Made by a program: the position numbers and the translations under genes. A stretch of DNA of 64,000 nt from Labilithrix sp. (lineage in GTDB: Bacteria > Myxococcota > Polyangia > Polyangiales > Polyangiaceae). Of the stretch, positions 1-9,680 are shown piece by piece. Numbering within the stretch: position 1 is the first letter of the stretch; each line of letters begins with the position of its first letter. The notes beneath the pieces were generated by a model. It saw nothing but the letters and a program-made list of their open reading frames with translations, searched no databases and had not been told where the DNA came from. The stretch is taken from positions 59,381 through 123,380 of the forward strand of contig JAQBQL010000232.1 of assembly GCA_028287035.1 (NCBI GenBank), given 5' to 3'.

Positions 1-85
1 CGACCTGATGCGCGCGGGCGCGAACGCAGAGATCCGAACGTGGGCGCGGCTGCGCGTCCTCGAGATCGAAAGGGAGATGGTCTGA
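1..85 (+). CDS. C-terminal end of an unidentified element gene (partial)
   Basis: An open frame enters from the left edge (codons in phase with position 2) and stops with TGA at 83-85. Only 27 residues are visible, ending in an Arg/Glu-rich helix (RLRVLEIEREMV). The next gene starts two bases after the stop, so the two are probably co-transcribed as part of the integrated element. Too little is visible to assign a function. Confidence 0.5.
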   Translation, partial: DLMRAGANAEIRTWARLRVLEIEREMV

Positions 86-87
86 CG

Positions 88-348
88 ATGACGACGTACA
101 AGCTGCGCGCGGAATGCCTCGAAGACGTGCTCAAGCTGATCGAGCGCATCGCCGCGGTCGACGCTGGCGAGCACATCGAGTTCCACGTCGCGCGGATGCA
201 TGGGCTCTTCGACGTGGAGCTCGAGATTTCGACCGGGCTGGAGGTCGGCAGGATCCTCACGCTGATCGAGGAGCTCCCCGACGCGCACCTGATGCAGGAC
301 ACGATCAAGCCGCTCGCGCAGTACAGCGCGGGGCGAGAGGGAGGCTGA
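88..348 (+). CDS. Small hypothetical protein of the integrated element
   Basis: An 86-residue protein. I start it at the ATG at 88 (MTTYKLRAECLEDVL), because that ATG lies two bases after the upstream stop; an in-frame start further upstream (40) would overlap that gene. The composition suggests an alpha/beta fold, with a helix rich in Leu and Ile (DVLKLIERI) followed by a strand-like stretch. There is no signal peptide or membrane segment. It sits three bases before the integrase gene, so it is probably in the same operon. I do not recognise the family. Small proteins next to integrases are sometimes excision factors, but nothing here shows a DNA-binding helix-turn-helix. Confidence 0.6.
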   Translation: MTTYKLRAECLEDVLKLIERIAAVDAGEHIEFHVARMHGLFDVELEISTGLEVGRILTLIEELPDAHLMQDTIKPLAQYSAGREGG

Positions 349-351
349 GCA

Positions 352-1647
<1,296 letters not shown>

Positions 1648-1819
1648 CTGGCCAACTAAATCGTCCTGGATTGCGCGGACCAGCGCGCTCTCCCCGAGAC
1701 TATCCACCTGTTTGATTTCGCCTCGGCCCCGGTGACCCGGACTCTGGCTAGCCAGTTTGCTGACGGCTTCCCCAGGGTACTGGCAGACCCTTGGTTCATC
1801 CGGCTCTCAGGACTGCTGT

Positions 1820-1852
1820 TTAGGCAGCGAGAGCAATTGCGTTATCGTTCGC
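1820..1852 (-). other. tmRNA proteolysis-tag reading frame
   Basis: Within ssrA the frame GCG AAC GAT AAC GCA ATT GCT CTC GCT GCC TAA encodes the tag ANDNAIALAA. The AND start and the ALAA end recognised by ClpXP-type proteases are both present. The resume codon is taken as GCG because it is followed by the typical Asn-Asp. Confidence 0.85.
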
Positions 1853-2057
1853 AATTGTGTTTCCCGCGAGGTTTTTACGTGGTCCCACGAGACCCACGGC
1901 ACGCATCAGAGTAGTCGAGATCTCCGTCGAAGCCGATCGCCCCCGAACCCGGGGGAGGGGCAGACGTCAGCCTAGGGCGACCGGGCCGCTCACGCAAGCC
2001 CCCGCCGCGGCGCCGCAGCGAAACGCGGACCGACGCGTGACACCCACCTGACAGATT

Positions 2058-2981
2058 GTGTGGGCATGCTGCGCCGTGCCGTTTTTTCGTCATCGCGAGG
2101 ACCGCCTGCCCGTCGCCATCATCGCGGCCATGTTCGCGTGCGACGTCCTCGTCTTCGCGACCGTGGACTCGGTGCCCTTCCTGGTGGTCTGGGCCCTCCT
2201 CGGGATCGGGCCCAAGGGCGCCGTTTCGGCCTTCAACCACCACCATCAGCACCTCAGCGTCTTCCGCGTCCCGGTCCTGAACCGCGCGCTCGAGATCATG
2301 TACGGCCTGCAGACCGGCATCACGAGCCACGGCTGGGTCCTGCACCACTCGCTCGGGCACCACGTGAACTACCTCGAGCAGAAGACCGACGAGTCCCGCT
2401 GGCGCCGCGAGGACGGCGTACCGATGGGTGAGCTCGAGTATTCGCTCAACGTCGCCGCCACCGCCTACCCCCGCATGGTCAAGGTCGCGCAGCGCACCCG
2501 GAAGTACCAGCGCATGTTCGTCGGCATGGCCGTGGTCACGCTGACGGTGCTCGCGGCGCTCGTGGCGTGGCGCCCCCTCCCCGCCCTCGTCGTCTTCGTC
2601 GGCCCCATGGTGACGATGCTCTTCTGGACCGCCTGGGCGACCTTCACGCATCACTCGGGCAAGAAGACGAGCAACCACTTCGTCGCCTCGAACAACATCC
2701 TGCACCGCGGCTACAACGTGATCACCGGGAACCTCGGCTATCACACGGCCCATCACTACCGGCCGGGCGTCCACTGGTCGAAGCTCCCCGCGCTTCACGA
2801 CAGCATCGCGCAGCAGATCCCCGCCGACTGCTACCTGAGCCCGGGGCTCCCGTGGAACTTCGGCCAGGAGGTGGTCGGCCCGCCCGACGGCATGCCGTTC
2901 GCGCCGGGGTCGAGCACCGCCGCCGACTGCGAGCCGGTGGTGAAGACCGCCCGTTCCTTCGCACGCACCTCGCTCGTGTAA
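2058..2981 (+). CDS. Membrane fatty acid desaturase family protein
   Basis: A 307-residue integral membrane di-iron enzyme of the fatty acid desaturase/hydroxylase superfamily. The His clusters are all visible: FNHHHQH near residue 60, LHHSLGHH near residue 95, a THHSG in the middle, and GYHTAHHYRPGVHW near residue 235. Hydrophobic segments occur around residues 19-50 and 155-200. These enzymes insert a double bond or hydroxyl into acyl chains using O2 and an electron donor; the substrate is not indicated here. The start is GTG at 2058; a GTG at 2076 is an alternative. The next gene begins 11 bases after its stop. Confidence 0.85.
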   Translation: MWACCAVPFFRHREDRLPVAIIAAMFACDVLVFATVDSVPFLVVWALLGIGPKGAVSAFNHHHQHLSVFRVPVLNRALEIMYGLQTGITSHGWVLHHSLGHHVNYLEQKTDESRWRREDGVPMGELEYSLNVAATAYPRMVKVAQRTRKYQRMFVGMAVVTLTVLAALVAWRPLPALVVFVGPMVTMLFWTAWATFTHHSGKKTSNHFVASNNILHRGYNVITGNLGYHTAHHYRPGVHWSKLPALHDSIAQQIPADCYLSPGLPWNFGQEVVGPPDGMPFAPGSSTAADCEPVVKTARSFARTSLV

Positions 2982-2992
2982 CGTCTCTCCTG

Positions 2993-4075
2993 GTGAGCGA
3001 CGCTCTCTTCCCGGCCCGCCTCGCCACGCTGCGCGGGCGCACCCGCGAGCTCGCCACCCTGGCGCGCATGCTCCGCGAGACGGCGCCCACGCGCGTCGCG
3101 CTGGTCGGCGCGGGCGGCAGCGGAAAATCCGTCCTCGCCGCGGCGCTCGGTCATCGCGTGCGGCGCGCCTTTCCGGGCGGCGTCCACTGGTTCCGCGTCG
3201 GGGCGTGGGACTTCCGCACGCTCGTCGAGATGCTCGCGCTCCGCTTCGGCACGTCGCGCAAGCGCGCGCACGCGGTGCCCGAGCTGCGCGCGCTGCTCGA
3301 GGAGCGCGGCGAGACGCTCATCGTCCTCGACAACCACGAGGACGACGCCGCCATGTCGCGCTTCCTCGAGGCGTTCGCGCGGACGCCGGCGACCTTCGTC
3401 ATCACGGCGCGGCGGTGCCTCCTCGCGGGCGTGCTCGTCTTCCCGGTCACCGCGCCGCTCGTCACGTCGCTCGGGCGCGCGTTCCCGCGGGTCGCGCCGC
3501 TCACGCGGATGCTCCGCTGGAACCCGCTTGCGCTCGACCTCGCCGACGCGCTCGTGCGCACGCGCGCCGTCTCGGCCACGGCCCTCCGGACCTTCCTCGT
3601 GCGACGCGGCATCGAGCGCGTGCGGGTGCTCGAGCACGAGGACGACCTGCCCGAGGTCGCGCTCCTCCTCGCCTGGGCGTGGCCCCGTCTCACCACGGCG
3701 AGCCGGCGCATGCTCGCGGTGCTCGGATCGATCGAGGGCGACAGCGTCGACGAGACCTCGCTGGCGACCCTCGCCCGCGTCACGCCCCGCGAGGCCCCGG
3801 CTGCGCTCACCGCGCTCGAGCGGTGGCATCTCGTCCAGGAGCCGATGCACCGACGCTTCACGCTGCACGCGGTCGTCCGCCATGCCGTGCGCAAGCGCGC
3901 GACGTTCGACCTCGGCAAGGCGTTCCAGCACTACGTGACGATGCTCGAGCAGCACCCGGACCGCCTCCTCCTCGAGCAGACGCACCTCTTCGCGGCGATG
4001 GACCACGCGCATCGCACCTCCGATCTCGCGGGCATGCTCCGCCTCGAACGGCTCCTCGCCCGCCTCGACGAGTGA
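2993..4075 (+). CDS. Minimal STAND / NB-ARC-like P-loop ATPase
   Basis: A 360-residue protein from GTG 2993. Walker A is GAGGSGKS (residues 39-46) and Walker B is TLIVLDNHED (about 108-117). Upstream is the LRGRTREL box typical of STAND ATPases that precedes the P-loop. A winged-helix-like part follows, with LHAVVRHAVRK at the position of the usual MHD-type motif. There is no obvious effector domain and no TPR, WD or LRR sensor array, so it is unusually short for this family. It could regulate transcription or act with a separate partner; function is not determined. It follows the desaturase closely, so co-transcription is likely. Confidence 0.75.
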   Translation: MSDALFPARLATLRGRTRELATLARMLRETAPTRVALVGAGGSGKSVLAAALGHRVRRAFPGGVHWFRVGAWDFRTLVEMLALRFGTSRKRAHAVPELRALLEERGETLIVLDNHEDDAAMSRFLEAFARTPATFVITARRCLLAGVLVFPVTAPLVTSLGRAFPRVAPLTRMLRWNPLALDLADALVRTRAVSATALRTFLVRRGIERVRVLEHEDDLPEVALLLAWAWPRLTTASRRMLAVLGSIEGDSVDETSLATLARVTPREAPAALTALERWHLVQEPMHRRFTLHAVVRHAVRKRATFDLGKAFQHYVTMLEQHPDRLLLEQTHLFAAMDHAHRTSDLAGMLRLERLLARLDE

Positions 4076-4171
4076 ATCCCGTCGCAGGATGAGCTCCCGT
4101 GCCGCAGCGCCGTTCCGTGCCTGCGCACTTTTCGACTCTCCGGGCAGGGCCGCGGAGTACGGTCGACCCTC

Positions 4172-5137
4172 ATGCGCGCTGCCGTCTACGAGTCCTTCGG
4201 CGATCCAGAACGAGTGCTCCACCTGGCCGAGCAGCCGCTCCCCACCCCGCGGCCCGGCCAGGCCCGTATTCGCATGACGCGCTCGGCGATCCACAACCAC
4301 GATCTGTGGACGATCCGCGGCACCTACGGGCAGCGTCCCTCCCTCCCCGCCATCGGCGGCAGCGAGGCCGCCGGCGTCGTCGAGTCGCTGGGCGAAGGCG
4401 TCACGAACCTCGCGATCGGTCAGCGCGTGACCGGCTTCGCGCTCGGCGCCTGGGCCGAGCTGTTCGTGAGCACCGCCGCGAGCCTCGTCCCCCTGCCCGA
4501 CGCGATCTCGGACGACGTCGGCTGCCAGCTCGTCGCCATGCCGCTCAGCGCCCTCGCGCTCCTCGAGCACTACCGGGTCGGCCAGGGCGAGTGGCTCGTG
4601 CAGAACGCCGCCAACGGCGCGGTCGGCAAGACGCTGGCAACCATCGCGAAGGGCCGCGGGATCCGGGTCATCCATCTCGTGCGCAGCGAGACGGGTCAGC
4701 GCGAGCTCGCCGCCGCGGGCATCGACGACGCGATCTCCACCGACGACCCCGACTGGCGCGCGCAGGTCACCGCGCGCGTCGGCGAAGGCCACATCAGGTA
4801 TGCCTTCGATTCGATCGGCGGTCAGGCCGCCAGCGAGATCCTCTCGCTGCTCGCGCCGGGCGGCACGCTCGTCGCCTTTGGTTCCATGAGCGGCGCGCCC
4901 ATGTCGATCGACAGCGGCGAGCTCATCTTCCGGCAGACGAAGGTAGAGGGCTTCTGGCTCTCCAAGCATCCGCTCGGTGACAAGGCCCCCGGCATGGTGC
5001 AGGAGCTCGTCCACCTCGTGGAGTCGCACGAGCTCGAGCTGCCGGTCGCCGGCACGTATGGGCTCGAGCAGGCGAAGGAGGCAGTCGCCGCCAGCGTGAA
5101 GGCGGGCAAGCAGGGCAAGGTCCTCTTCCGCGGCTGA
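4172..5137 (+). CDS. MDR-family NADPH-dependent oxidoreductase (quinone/enoyl reductase-like)
   Basis: A 321-residue zinc-independent medium-chain dehydrogenase/reductase. The N-terminal GroES-like half carries NHDLWTIRGTYG and the GGSEAAGVV signature; the NAD(P)-binding Rossmann half carries NAANGAVGKTLATIAKG in place of the usual AxGGVG glycine motif. That sequence (NxANSxVG-like) resembles the trans-2-enoyl-thioester reductase/MECR branch more than ordinary quinone reductase, so an enoyl-thioester substrate is possible. No structural zinc Cys set is present. It is cytosolic. The start is the ATG at 4172. Confidence 0.85.
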   Translation: MRAAVYESFGDPERVLHLAEQPLPTPRPGQARIRMTRSAIHNHDLWTIRGTYGQRPSLPAIGGSEAAGVVESLGEGVTNLAIGQRVTGFALGAWAELFVSTAASLVPLPDAISDDVGCQLVAMPLSALALLEHYRVGQGEWLVQNAANGAVGKTLATIAKGRGIRVIHLVRSETGQRELAAAGIDDAISTDDPDWRAQVTARVGEGHIRYAFDSIGGQAASEILSLLAPGGTLVAFGSMSGAPMSIDSGELIFRQTKVEGFWLSKHPLGDKAPGMVQELVHLVESHELELPVAGTYGLEQAKEAVAASVKAGKQGKVLFRG

Positions 5138-5155
5138 CGCGCCTCTCCGCCCATC

Positions 5156-6655
5156 ATGCGCCTTGCCGCTCGACTGCTGCTGCCCGTCCTCTGCTCGGCT
5201 CTCGCCTCGTGCCTGCCCGACGCGCGCTCCTCCCCTTCACGCGCCGCCGACGGGTGGCAACGCCTCGACACCGAGCACTTCGCGCTGACCACCAACCTGC
5301 CGCCCGACGCGGCGCTCGTCGCGGCGCGATCGCTCGAGGCGACGCGGGCGGCGCTCCTCACGGCCGCGTGGAACCGCGCCGATGACCGGATCACCCAGCG
5401 AACCTCGGTCGTCGTGCTCCGCGACCAGAACGACTTCGAGCATTACGCCTCGCGCCGCTACGCCGCGCTCTACACGTCGGCGGTGAGGCCGACCATCTTC
5501 CTCCACGGCACGCCGGAGCACTGGGAGCAGCGCACCGCGACCACCGACGAGTCGACGACCTCGGTGCTGCGCCACGAGCTCACGCACCGCCTCTCCGCCG
5601 GCATCTACGGACGGCAGCCGCGCTGGTTCGCCGAGGGGCTCGCGCAGTTCCTCGAGACGCTCGCCGTCGCGCCGGATGGACGCTCGGCGATCCTCGGACG
5701 CGTCAACCTCGTCGCGCTCGACGCCTACCGGCGCTCCCACGCGAGCGTCGCCGAGCTGCTGGCCTGGCACTCCGACGTGGGCGTCGACGACGGGACGCTT
5801 CGCGCCCTTTATGGCACGAGCTTCGTCTTCGTTCATTATCTGTATTACACGAAACCAAACGAGCTCGCCGCCTACCAGACGAAGCTCGCCACCGGAGCCG
5901 AGCCCGACCGCGCCTTCGCGGAATGCTTCCGCGGCACACGCCCCGAGGAGCTCGACAAGGAGCTCGATCACTATTCGCGTTTCGGCAAATTCACCGACGT
6001 GGTGCGACCGCTGCGCGAGACGCCCGTCACGCCCGCCACGGGGCCGGTGACTCCCGCCGACGTTCTTGCCATACGCGCGCAGCTCGCCTCGGTGGGCGCG
6101 GGCTGGCGCGCGGGTCCGCTCCTCGACGAGGCCCGGCAGGACGTGCGCGACGCCCTGGAGCTCGAGCCCGGGAACACCCTCGCGCTCCGCCTGCAAGGAA
6201 TCCAGGAGCACGCCGTGCCCAAGGACGCCGTCGCGAGGCTCCGGAGGCAGGTCGCGCAGCGGCCTTCCGATGCCGACGCGTGGCTCCTCCTCGGCGAGGC
6301 GCTGGGCGACGACCAGCACCGCGCGCGCGAGGCCGCGCTCCGCAAGTCACTCGCGCTCCGGCCACGAGATCCCGATGCCCTCGATGCGCTCGCCTGGGAG
6401 CTGGTCTCCACCGGACGCGCCGAGGCCGCGCTGCCGCTCGCGACGAAGGCGACCCTGCTCGCGCCATGGAGCGCGGCCGCCTACGACGCCTATGCCGCCG
6501 CGCTCCACGGGGTCGGGCGCTGCAAGGATGCCCTCACCGCGCAGCGGCGCGCCGTCGACCTGCTTCCCGAGGACACGGGCCGCGCGATCGCCGAGGCCTA
6601 CGTGAAGAAGGTCGCCGAGTACGACGCCGCGTGCTCGAACGCGGCGTCGCCCTGA
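5156..6655 (+). CDS. Lipoprotein with gluzincin-type HExxH site and TPR-like C-terminus
   Basis: A 499-residue protein with a lipoprotein signal (lipobox LASC, Cys at about 19). A peptidase-MA-like domain carries HELTH (His140-His144) followed by WFAEGLAQF, the Glu expected as third zinc ligand. The C-terminal half (about 300-499) has tetratricopeptide-like repeats (ALRLQGIQEHA, AWLLLGEALGDD, ALDALAWELVSTGR, AYDAYAAALHGVGRC). It resembles DUF1570-type surface lipoproteins. Proteolytic activity is inferred from the motif. It starts 18 bases after the oxidoreductase and is probably co-transcribed with it. Confidence 0.8.
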   Translation: MRLAARLLLPVLCSALASCLPDARSSPSRAADGWQRLDTEHFALTTNLPPDAALVAARSLEATRAALLTAAWNRADDRITQRTSVVVLRDQNDFEHYASRRYAALYTSAVRPTIFLHGTPEHWEQRTATTDESTTSVLRHELTHRLSAGIYGRQPRWFAEGLAQFLETLAVAPDGRSAILGRVNLVALDAYRRSHASVAELLAWHSDVGVDDGTLRALYGTSFVFVHYLYYTKPNELAAYQTKLATGAEPDRAFAECFRGTRPEELDKELDHYSRFGKFTDVVRPLRETPVTPATGPVTPADVLAIRAQLASVGAGWRAGPLLDEARQDVRDALELEPGNTLALRLQGIQEHAVPKDAVARLRRQVAQRPSDADAWLLLGEALGDDQHRAREAALRKSLALRPRDPDALDALAWELVSTGRAEAALPLATKATLLAPWSAAAYDAYAAALHGVGRCKDALTAQRRAVDLLPEDTGRAIAEAYVKKVAEYDAACSNAASP

Positions 6656-6665
6656 CGACGAGGAC

Positions 6666-7286
6666 TCAGTCGCAGCCGAAGGACACGGCGCCGTTCGAGC
6701 TGGAGCACTTGGTCCTCGTGAGCCCGGTCGTCGGGCAGCTCGAGTTCTCCTTGAGGCACGAGCAGATGTCATCCGAGGAGGCGCACGCCGACGGGATGTT
6801 GGTGCACGACCCTTCCTCCCAGGCCTCGGACTGGGTGTTGTAGGTGAGCCCGCAGTACTGCTTCGCCGCGTCGCACGTGGCGCCCTTGCAGGTCAGGCCG
6901 GTCGAGCCGCTGGACCCGCTCGTTCCGCTGGACGAGCCGCTCGAGCCGCTCGAGGAGCCGCCGGTGCCGGCGGGGCACAGGTCCGCGAAGGACTTCGCGT
7001 TCTGGATGTCGTCGCAGCTCTTGGCCTCGAGGCACGACACCTGACCGGCGGTCACGGTGCCCTTGCAGACGCTGCTCGAGCACTGCGAGGTCGCGTCACC
7101 CGCCGGCGCGCCGCACGTCGTGAACTTCGCCTCGCACTTCGACTGGCAGGTCGCCGCGGTGACCGGGGTGGGGTCGCCCGAGGACGACCCGGAGCTGGAA
7201 CCGCTCCCCGTGGACGACGAGCTGCACGCGACGGCGGCGCCCGCAGCGACGAAAAGGAAGGACAGGACGTGAAGGCTCTTCTGCAT
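6666..7286 (-). CDS. Ser/Gly-rich, Cys-rich lipoprotein of unknown function
   Basis: A 206-residue exported lipoprotein. The start ATG at 7286 gives MQKSLHVLSFLFVAAGAAVACSS with a lipobox ending in Cys21. Two low-complexity SSSGS/SGSSG linkers flank a first Cys-rich module (CQSKCEAKFTTCG to CLEAKSCDDI) and a second (CKGATCDAAKQYC to CSCLKENSSC). Fourteen or more Cys after the lipobox suggest a disulfide-stabilised surface protein, a type common in myxobacteria. No enzymatic motif was recognised. It is divergent from the SASA esterase, with which it shares an upstream region of 87 bp. Confidence 0.75.
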   Translation of the reverse strand: MQKSLHVLSFLFVAAGAAVACSSSSTGSGSSSGSSSGDPTPVTAATCQSKCEAKFTTCGAPAGDATSQCSSSVCKGTVTAGQVSCLEAKSCDDIQNAKSFADLCPAGTGGSSSGSSGSSSGTSGSSGSTGLTCKGATCDAAKQYCGLTYNTQSEAWEEGSCTNIPSACASSDDICSCLKENSSCPTTGLTRTKCSSSNGAVSFGCD

Positions 7287-7373
7287 ACGAGCCAATTTGG
7301 GGCACCTTCGGACATCCGTCACCCAAATCCGTCCGCGGCCGGCGCGATCGCGCTCGTCTGGTACCGTGAAGGG

Positions 7374-9119
7374 GTGAGATCCCGCCCGCTGCGCCGCGTC
7401 ACCACCGTCCTCGCCCTCGCCGCGCTCGGCGCCGCGGGCACCCTCGCAGCGTGCGGAGACGACGACGGCGGCGGAGAGCCTGGCCAGGACAGCGGGACGA
7501 GCGACGCCCGCGAGGCGGCGGTCGTCAGCGAGGACGGCCCCGGCCTCGAGAGCGACGGCGGCGGCCGCGACGCCGCAAAGGATGCCGACGCAGGCGACGC
7601 TGCGGACGCGAGCGACGGCGATGCCGATGCCGACGCCGCTCCGGTGGACAGCGGCCCGCTGTCGACGACCTACCATGACCGCGACATCAACCACATCCTG
7701 AGCACCGGCCAGAGCAACTCCGTCGCCAGCGGCGCGAGGCCCTCGACCACGATCCCGCGCGGCACGGTCGCCATCACGAGCACGCAGCCCTACTCGAACG
7801 TGATGTTCGACACGGGCGTGATGACCTCGCAGAGCTGCAACGGCACCGGGTGTCCGAAGGCAAACTACGTCGCGCCGACCGCCTTCGTCCCGCTCGTCGA
7901 GGGCGACAGCTTCTTCGGCGGAAGCTACGTCGTCGAGACCGCGTCCTCCGCGATGGCGAACCTCGTGTCGCGCATCGGCATGGACACCTTCGAGCTCGGC
8001 TCGCCCGGCCGACCCACGTACCCGGTGCGCCACGACGTGCTCGTCAGCCTCCACGGACGGAGCGGCAACAAGTACGTGTGCCTCCGCAAGCTCGCGGCGA
8101 CGGTCCCCGGCGCCGACTGCCCGTCCACGTACACCGCGGCGTTCGCCGAGGGCATGATGCAGACCCAGGCCGCGCACGATCTCGCGACCGCCGCTGGCAA
8201 GACGCACGCGGTGCGCGCCGTCACGGCCATTCACGGCGAGAGCGACCACAACGGCCTGCTCCTCGACTTCCCGATGAACAGCTCGGACGGCGTCGCGAAT
8301 GGAATCAAGAATTACACCGACGCGCTCGTCGAGTGGCAGAAGGACTACGAGAACGGCGTGAAGGCGATCACCGGCCAGACGGAGGCCGTTCCCCTCTTCA
8401 TCATGGGAATCAGCGGGTGGACGGGCCCGGGGCCGTATGCCGCCGAGCCGGAGAGCCCGCGCTACTCGCCGCTCGCCGCGCAGCAGTACGACGCGCACGT
8501 CGCCGCGCCCGGGAAGGTGGTGCTCGTCGCGCCCGGCTACTTCCTCGACCAGGGAACGCAGACGAACGTGGACACTCCGGAGTGCCTCCACCAGAGCATC
8601 ACCGGCGAGCGGCAGGTCGGCGAGTACTTCGCCAAGGCGTACGCGAAGGTCGTCTTCGGGGGCGGCGTCTGGGAGCCGGTCCGGCCGCGCAGCGTGACGC
8701 GCGCCGGCGCGGTCGTCACCATCGATTACCATGTTCCGGTGCCGCCGCTGGTCATCGACACCACGCTCGTGACGAAGCCCGCCAAGGGGGCCGACGTGGG
8801 CGAGAACTACGGCTTCGAGTACCGCGTGGGCGGCCACACCGGCACGCGCATCCCGATCGCCAGCGTGGCGCTCACCGGGCCGACGCAGGTGACGATCACC
8901 CTGACCGCGGTTCCGGTCGGCGCGGACCAGCGCCTCCTCTATGCCGAGAACCAGCCGCCGTCCGGCGCCGGCTGCACCGGACCCGGCATCCAGGCGAACG
9001 GCAACGTCTACCAGGGGGGCGCGCGCGGTAACCTGCGCGACTCCGACGCGACGCCCTCACGCTACGACGGCAAGCCCCTCTACAACTGGGGCGTCATCTA
9101 CGACGTCGCCGTCCCCTGA
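7374..9119 (+). CDS. SASA/SGNH-type carbohydrate acetylesterase lipoprotein
   Basis: A 581-residue protein from GTG 7374. The signal ends in a lipobox (TLAAC, Cys27), followed by an Asp/Gly/Ala-rich linker to about residue 95. The catalytic domain opens with STGQSNS (GQSN with Ser114), the block I signature of the sialate O-acetylesterase/CE6-like SGNH fold. AIHGESDHN looks like the central Gly/Asn block, and LHQSITGERQ near residue 405 may supply the late His. The last 130 residues look like a beta-sandwich. It probably deacetylates a polysaccharide outside the cell; the substrate is unknown. The GH43 genes nearby point to plant or microbial polysaccharide. Confidence 0.75.
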   Translation: MRSRPLRRVTTVLALAALGAAGTLAACGDDDGGGEPGQDSGTSDAREAAVVSEDGPGLESDGGGRDAAKDADAGDAADASDGDADADAAPVDSGPLSTTYHDRDINHILSTGQSNSVASGARPSTTIPRGTVAITSTQPYSNVMFDTGVMTSQSCNGTGCPKANYVAPTAFVPLVEGDSFFGGSYVVETASSAMANLVSRIGMDTFELGSPGRPTYPVRHDVLVSLHGRSGNKYVCLRKLAATVPGADCPSTYTAAFAEGMMQTQAAHDLATAAGKTHAVRAVTAIHGESDHNGLLLDFPMNSSDGVANGIKNYTDALVEWQKDYENGVKAITGQTEAVPLFIMGISGWTGPGPYAAEPESPRYSPLAAQQYDAHVAAPGKVVLVAPGYFLDQGTQTNVDTPECLHQSITGERQVGEYFAKAYAKVVFGGGVWEPVRPRSVTRAGAVVTIDYHVPVPPLVIDTTLVTKPAKGADVGENYGFEYRVGGHTGTRIPIASVALTGPTQVTITLTAVPVGADQRLLYAENQPPSGAGCTGPGIQANGNVYQGGARGNLRDSDATPSRYDGKPLYNWGVIYDVAVP

Positions 9120-9126
9120 CGATCAG

Positions 9127-9167
9127 GCAACCAAACGGTTGCACAGTCCCGAGGAAGGCGCTATTCA
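9127..9167 (+). promoter_or_regulatory. Promoter with overlapping ArsR-type operator
   Basis: A perfect inverted repeat GCAACC-AAAC-GGTTGC lies at 9127-9142. It overlaps a candidate -35 (TTGCAC, 9139-9144) placed 17 bp before a candidate -10 (TATTCA, 9162-9167). The AHSA1/ArsR genes start just downstream. CAACC-N4-GGTTG palindromes are familiar in front of ArsR/AHSA1 gene pairs, so autorepression by the downstream ArsR protein is the likely reading. Confidence 0.6.
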
Positions 9168-9194
9168 TGATGAGCAACCAGGAGGTTGCCGACC

Positions 9195-9680
9195 ATGAAC
9201 AGCGATCGCATCGAGAAGCAGGTGGTCCTCCGCGCGCCGCGCTCCCGCGTGTGGCGTGCGCTCACCGATTCGCAGGAATACGGCACGTGGTTCGGCGCGG
9301 CGTTCGACGGGCCGTTCGTGGCCGGCCAGACGACCTCCGGGCGCATCGCGAAGACGAAGGTCGACGCGGAGGTGGCCAGGCTGCAGGAGCCTCACGTCGG
9401 CAAGCCGCTCTCGCTGGTCGTCGAGGCGATGGACCCCGAGACGCTCTTCGCGTTCCGCTGGCAGCCCGCCGTGCCCGAGGCGTCCTCTGCGGCGAGCGAG
9501 GCATCGACGCTCGTGACGTTCCGCCTCGAGGACGTGGAGGGCGGCACGCGATTGACCATCACCGAGAGTGGGTTTGCGAAGCTTCCCGAGGAGCGGCGGA
9601 AGGCAGCGTTCGACTCGAACGACGCCGGCTGGGGACACCAGTGCCGGATGATCGCGAGGTATGTCGACGATGGCGCGTGA
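9195..9680 (+). CDS. SRPBCC / AHSA1-type protein
   Basis: A 161-residue START-like (SRPBCC) protein of the activator-of-Hsp90-ATPase-homologue-1 group. The family features seen are the N-terminal VLRAPRSRVWRALTD, the GTWFGAAF turn and a C-terminal helix (GWGHQCRMIARYV). The start is set at ATG 9195 because AGGAGG lies at 9180-9185 with good spacing; a TTG at 9186 would overlap that site. These proteins bind small hydrophobic ligands; the ligand is unknown. The gene overlaps the following ArsR gene by 20 bp, so the two are coupled. Confidence 0.88.
   Translation: MNSDRIEKQVVLRAPRSRVWRALTDSQEYGTWFGAAFDGPFVAGQTTSGRIAKTKVDAEVARLQEPHVGKPLSLVVEAMDPETLFAFRWQPAVPEASSAASEASTLVTFRLEDVEGGTRLTITESGFAKLPEERRKAAFDSNDAGWGHQCRMIARYVDDGA

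Noticed and set aside
2831..5029. A 732-residue open frame on the minus strand opposite the STAND ATPase and the oxidoreductase
   Set aside because: Its composition is Arg/Glu/Ala/His-rich without motifs, as expected from the antisense of GC-rich genes. The plus-strand genes have clear family signatures.
6900..6980. Ser/Gly-coding repeat in the Cys-rich lipoprotein gene that looks like a short tandem DNA repeat
   Set aside because: It is explained by a low-complexity Ser-Gly protein linker and has no regular DNA period.
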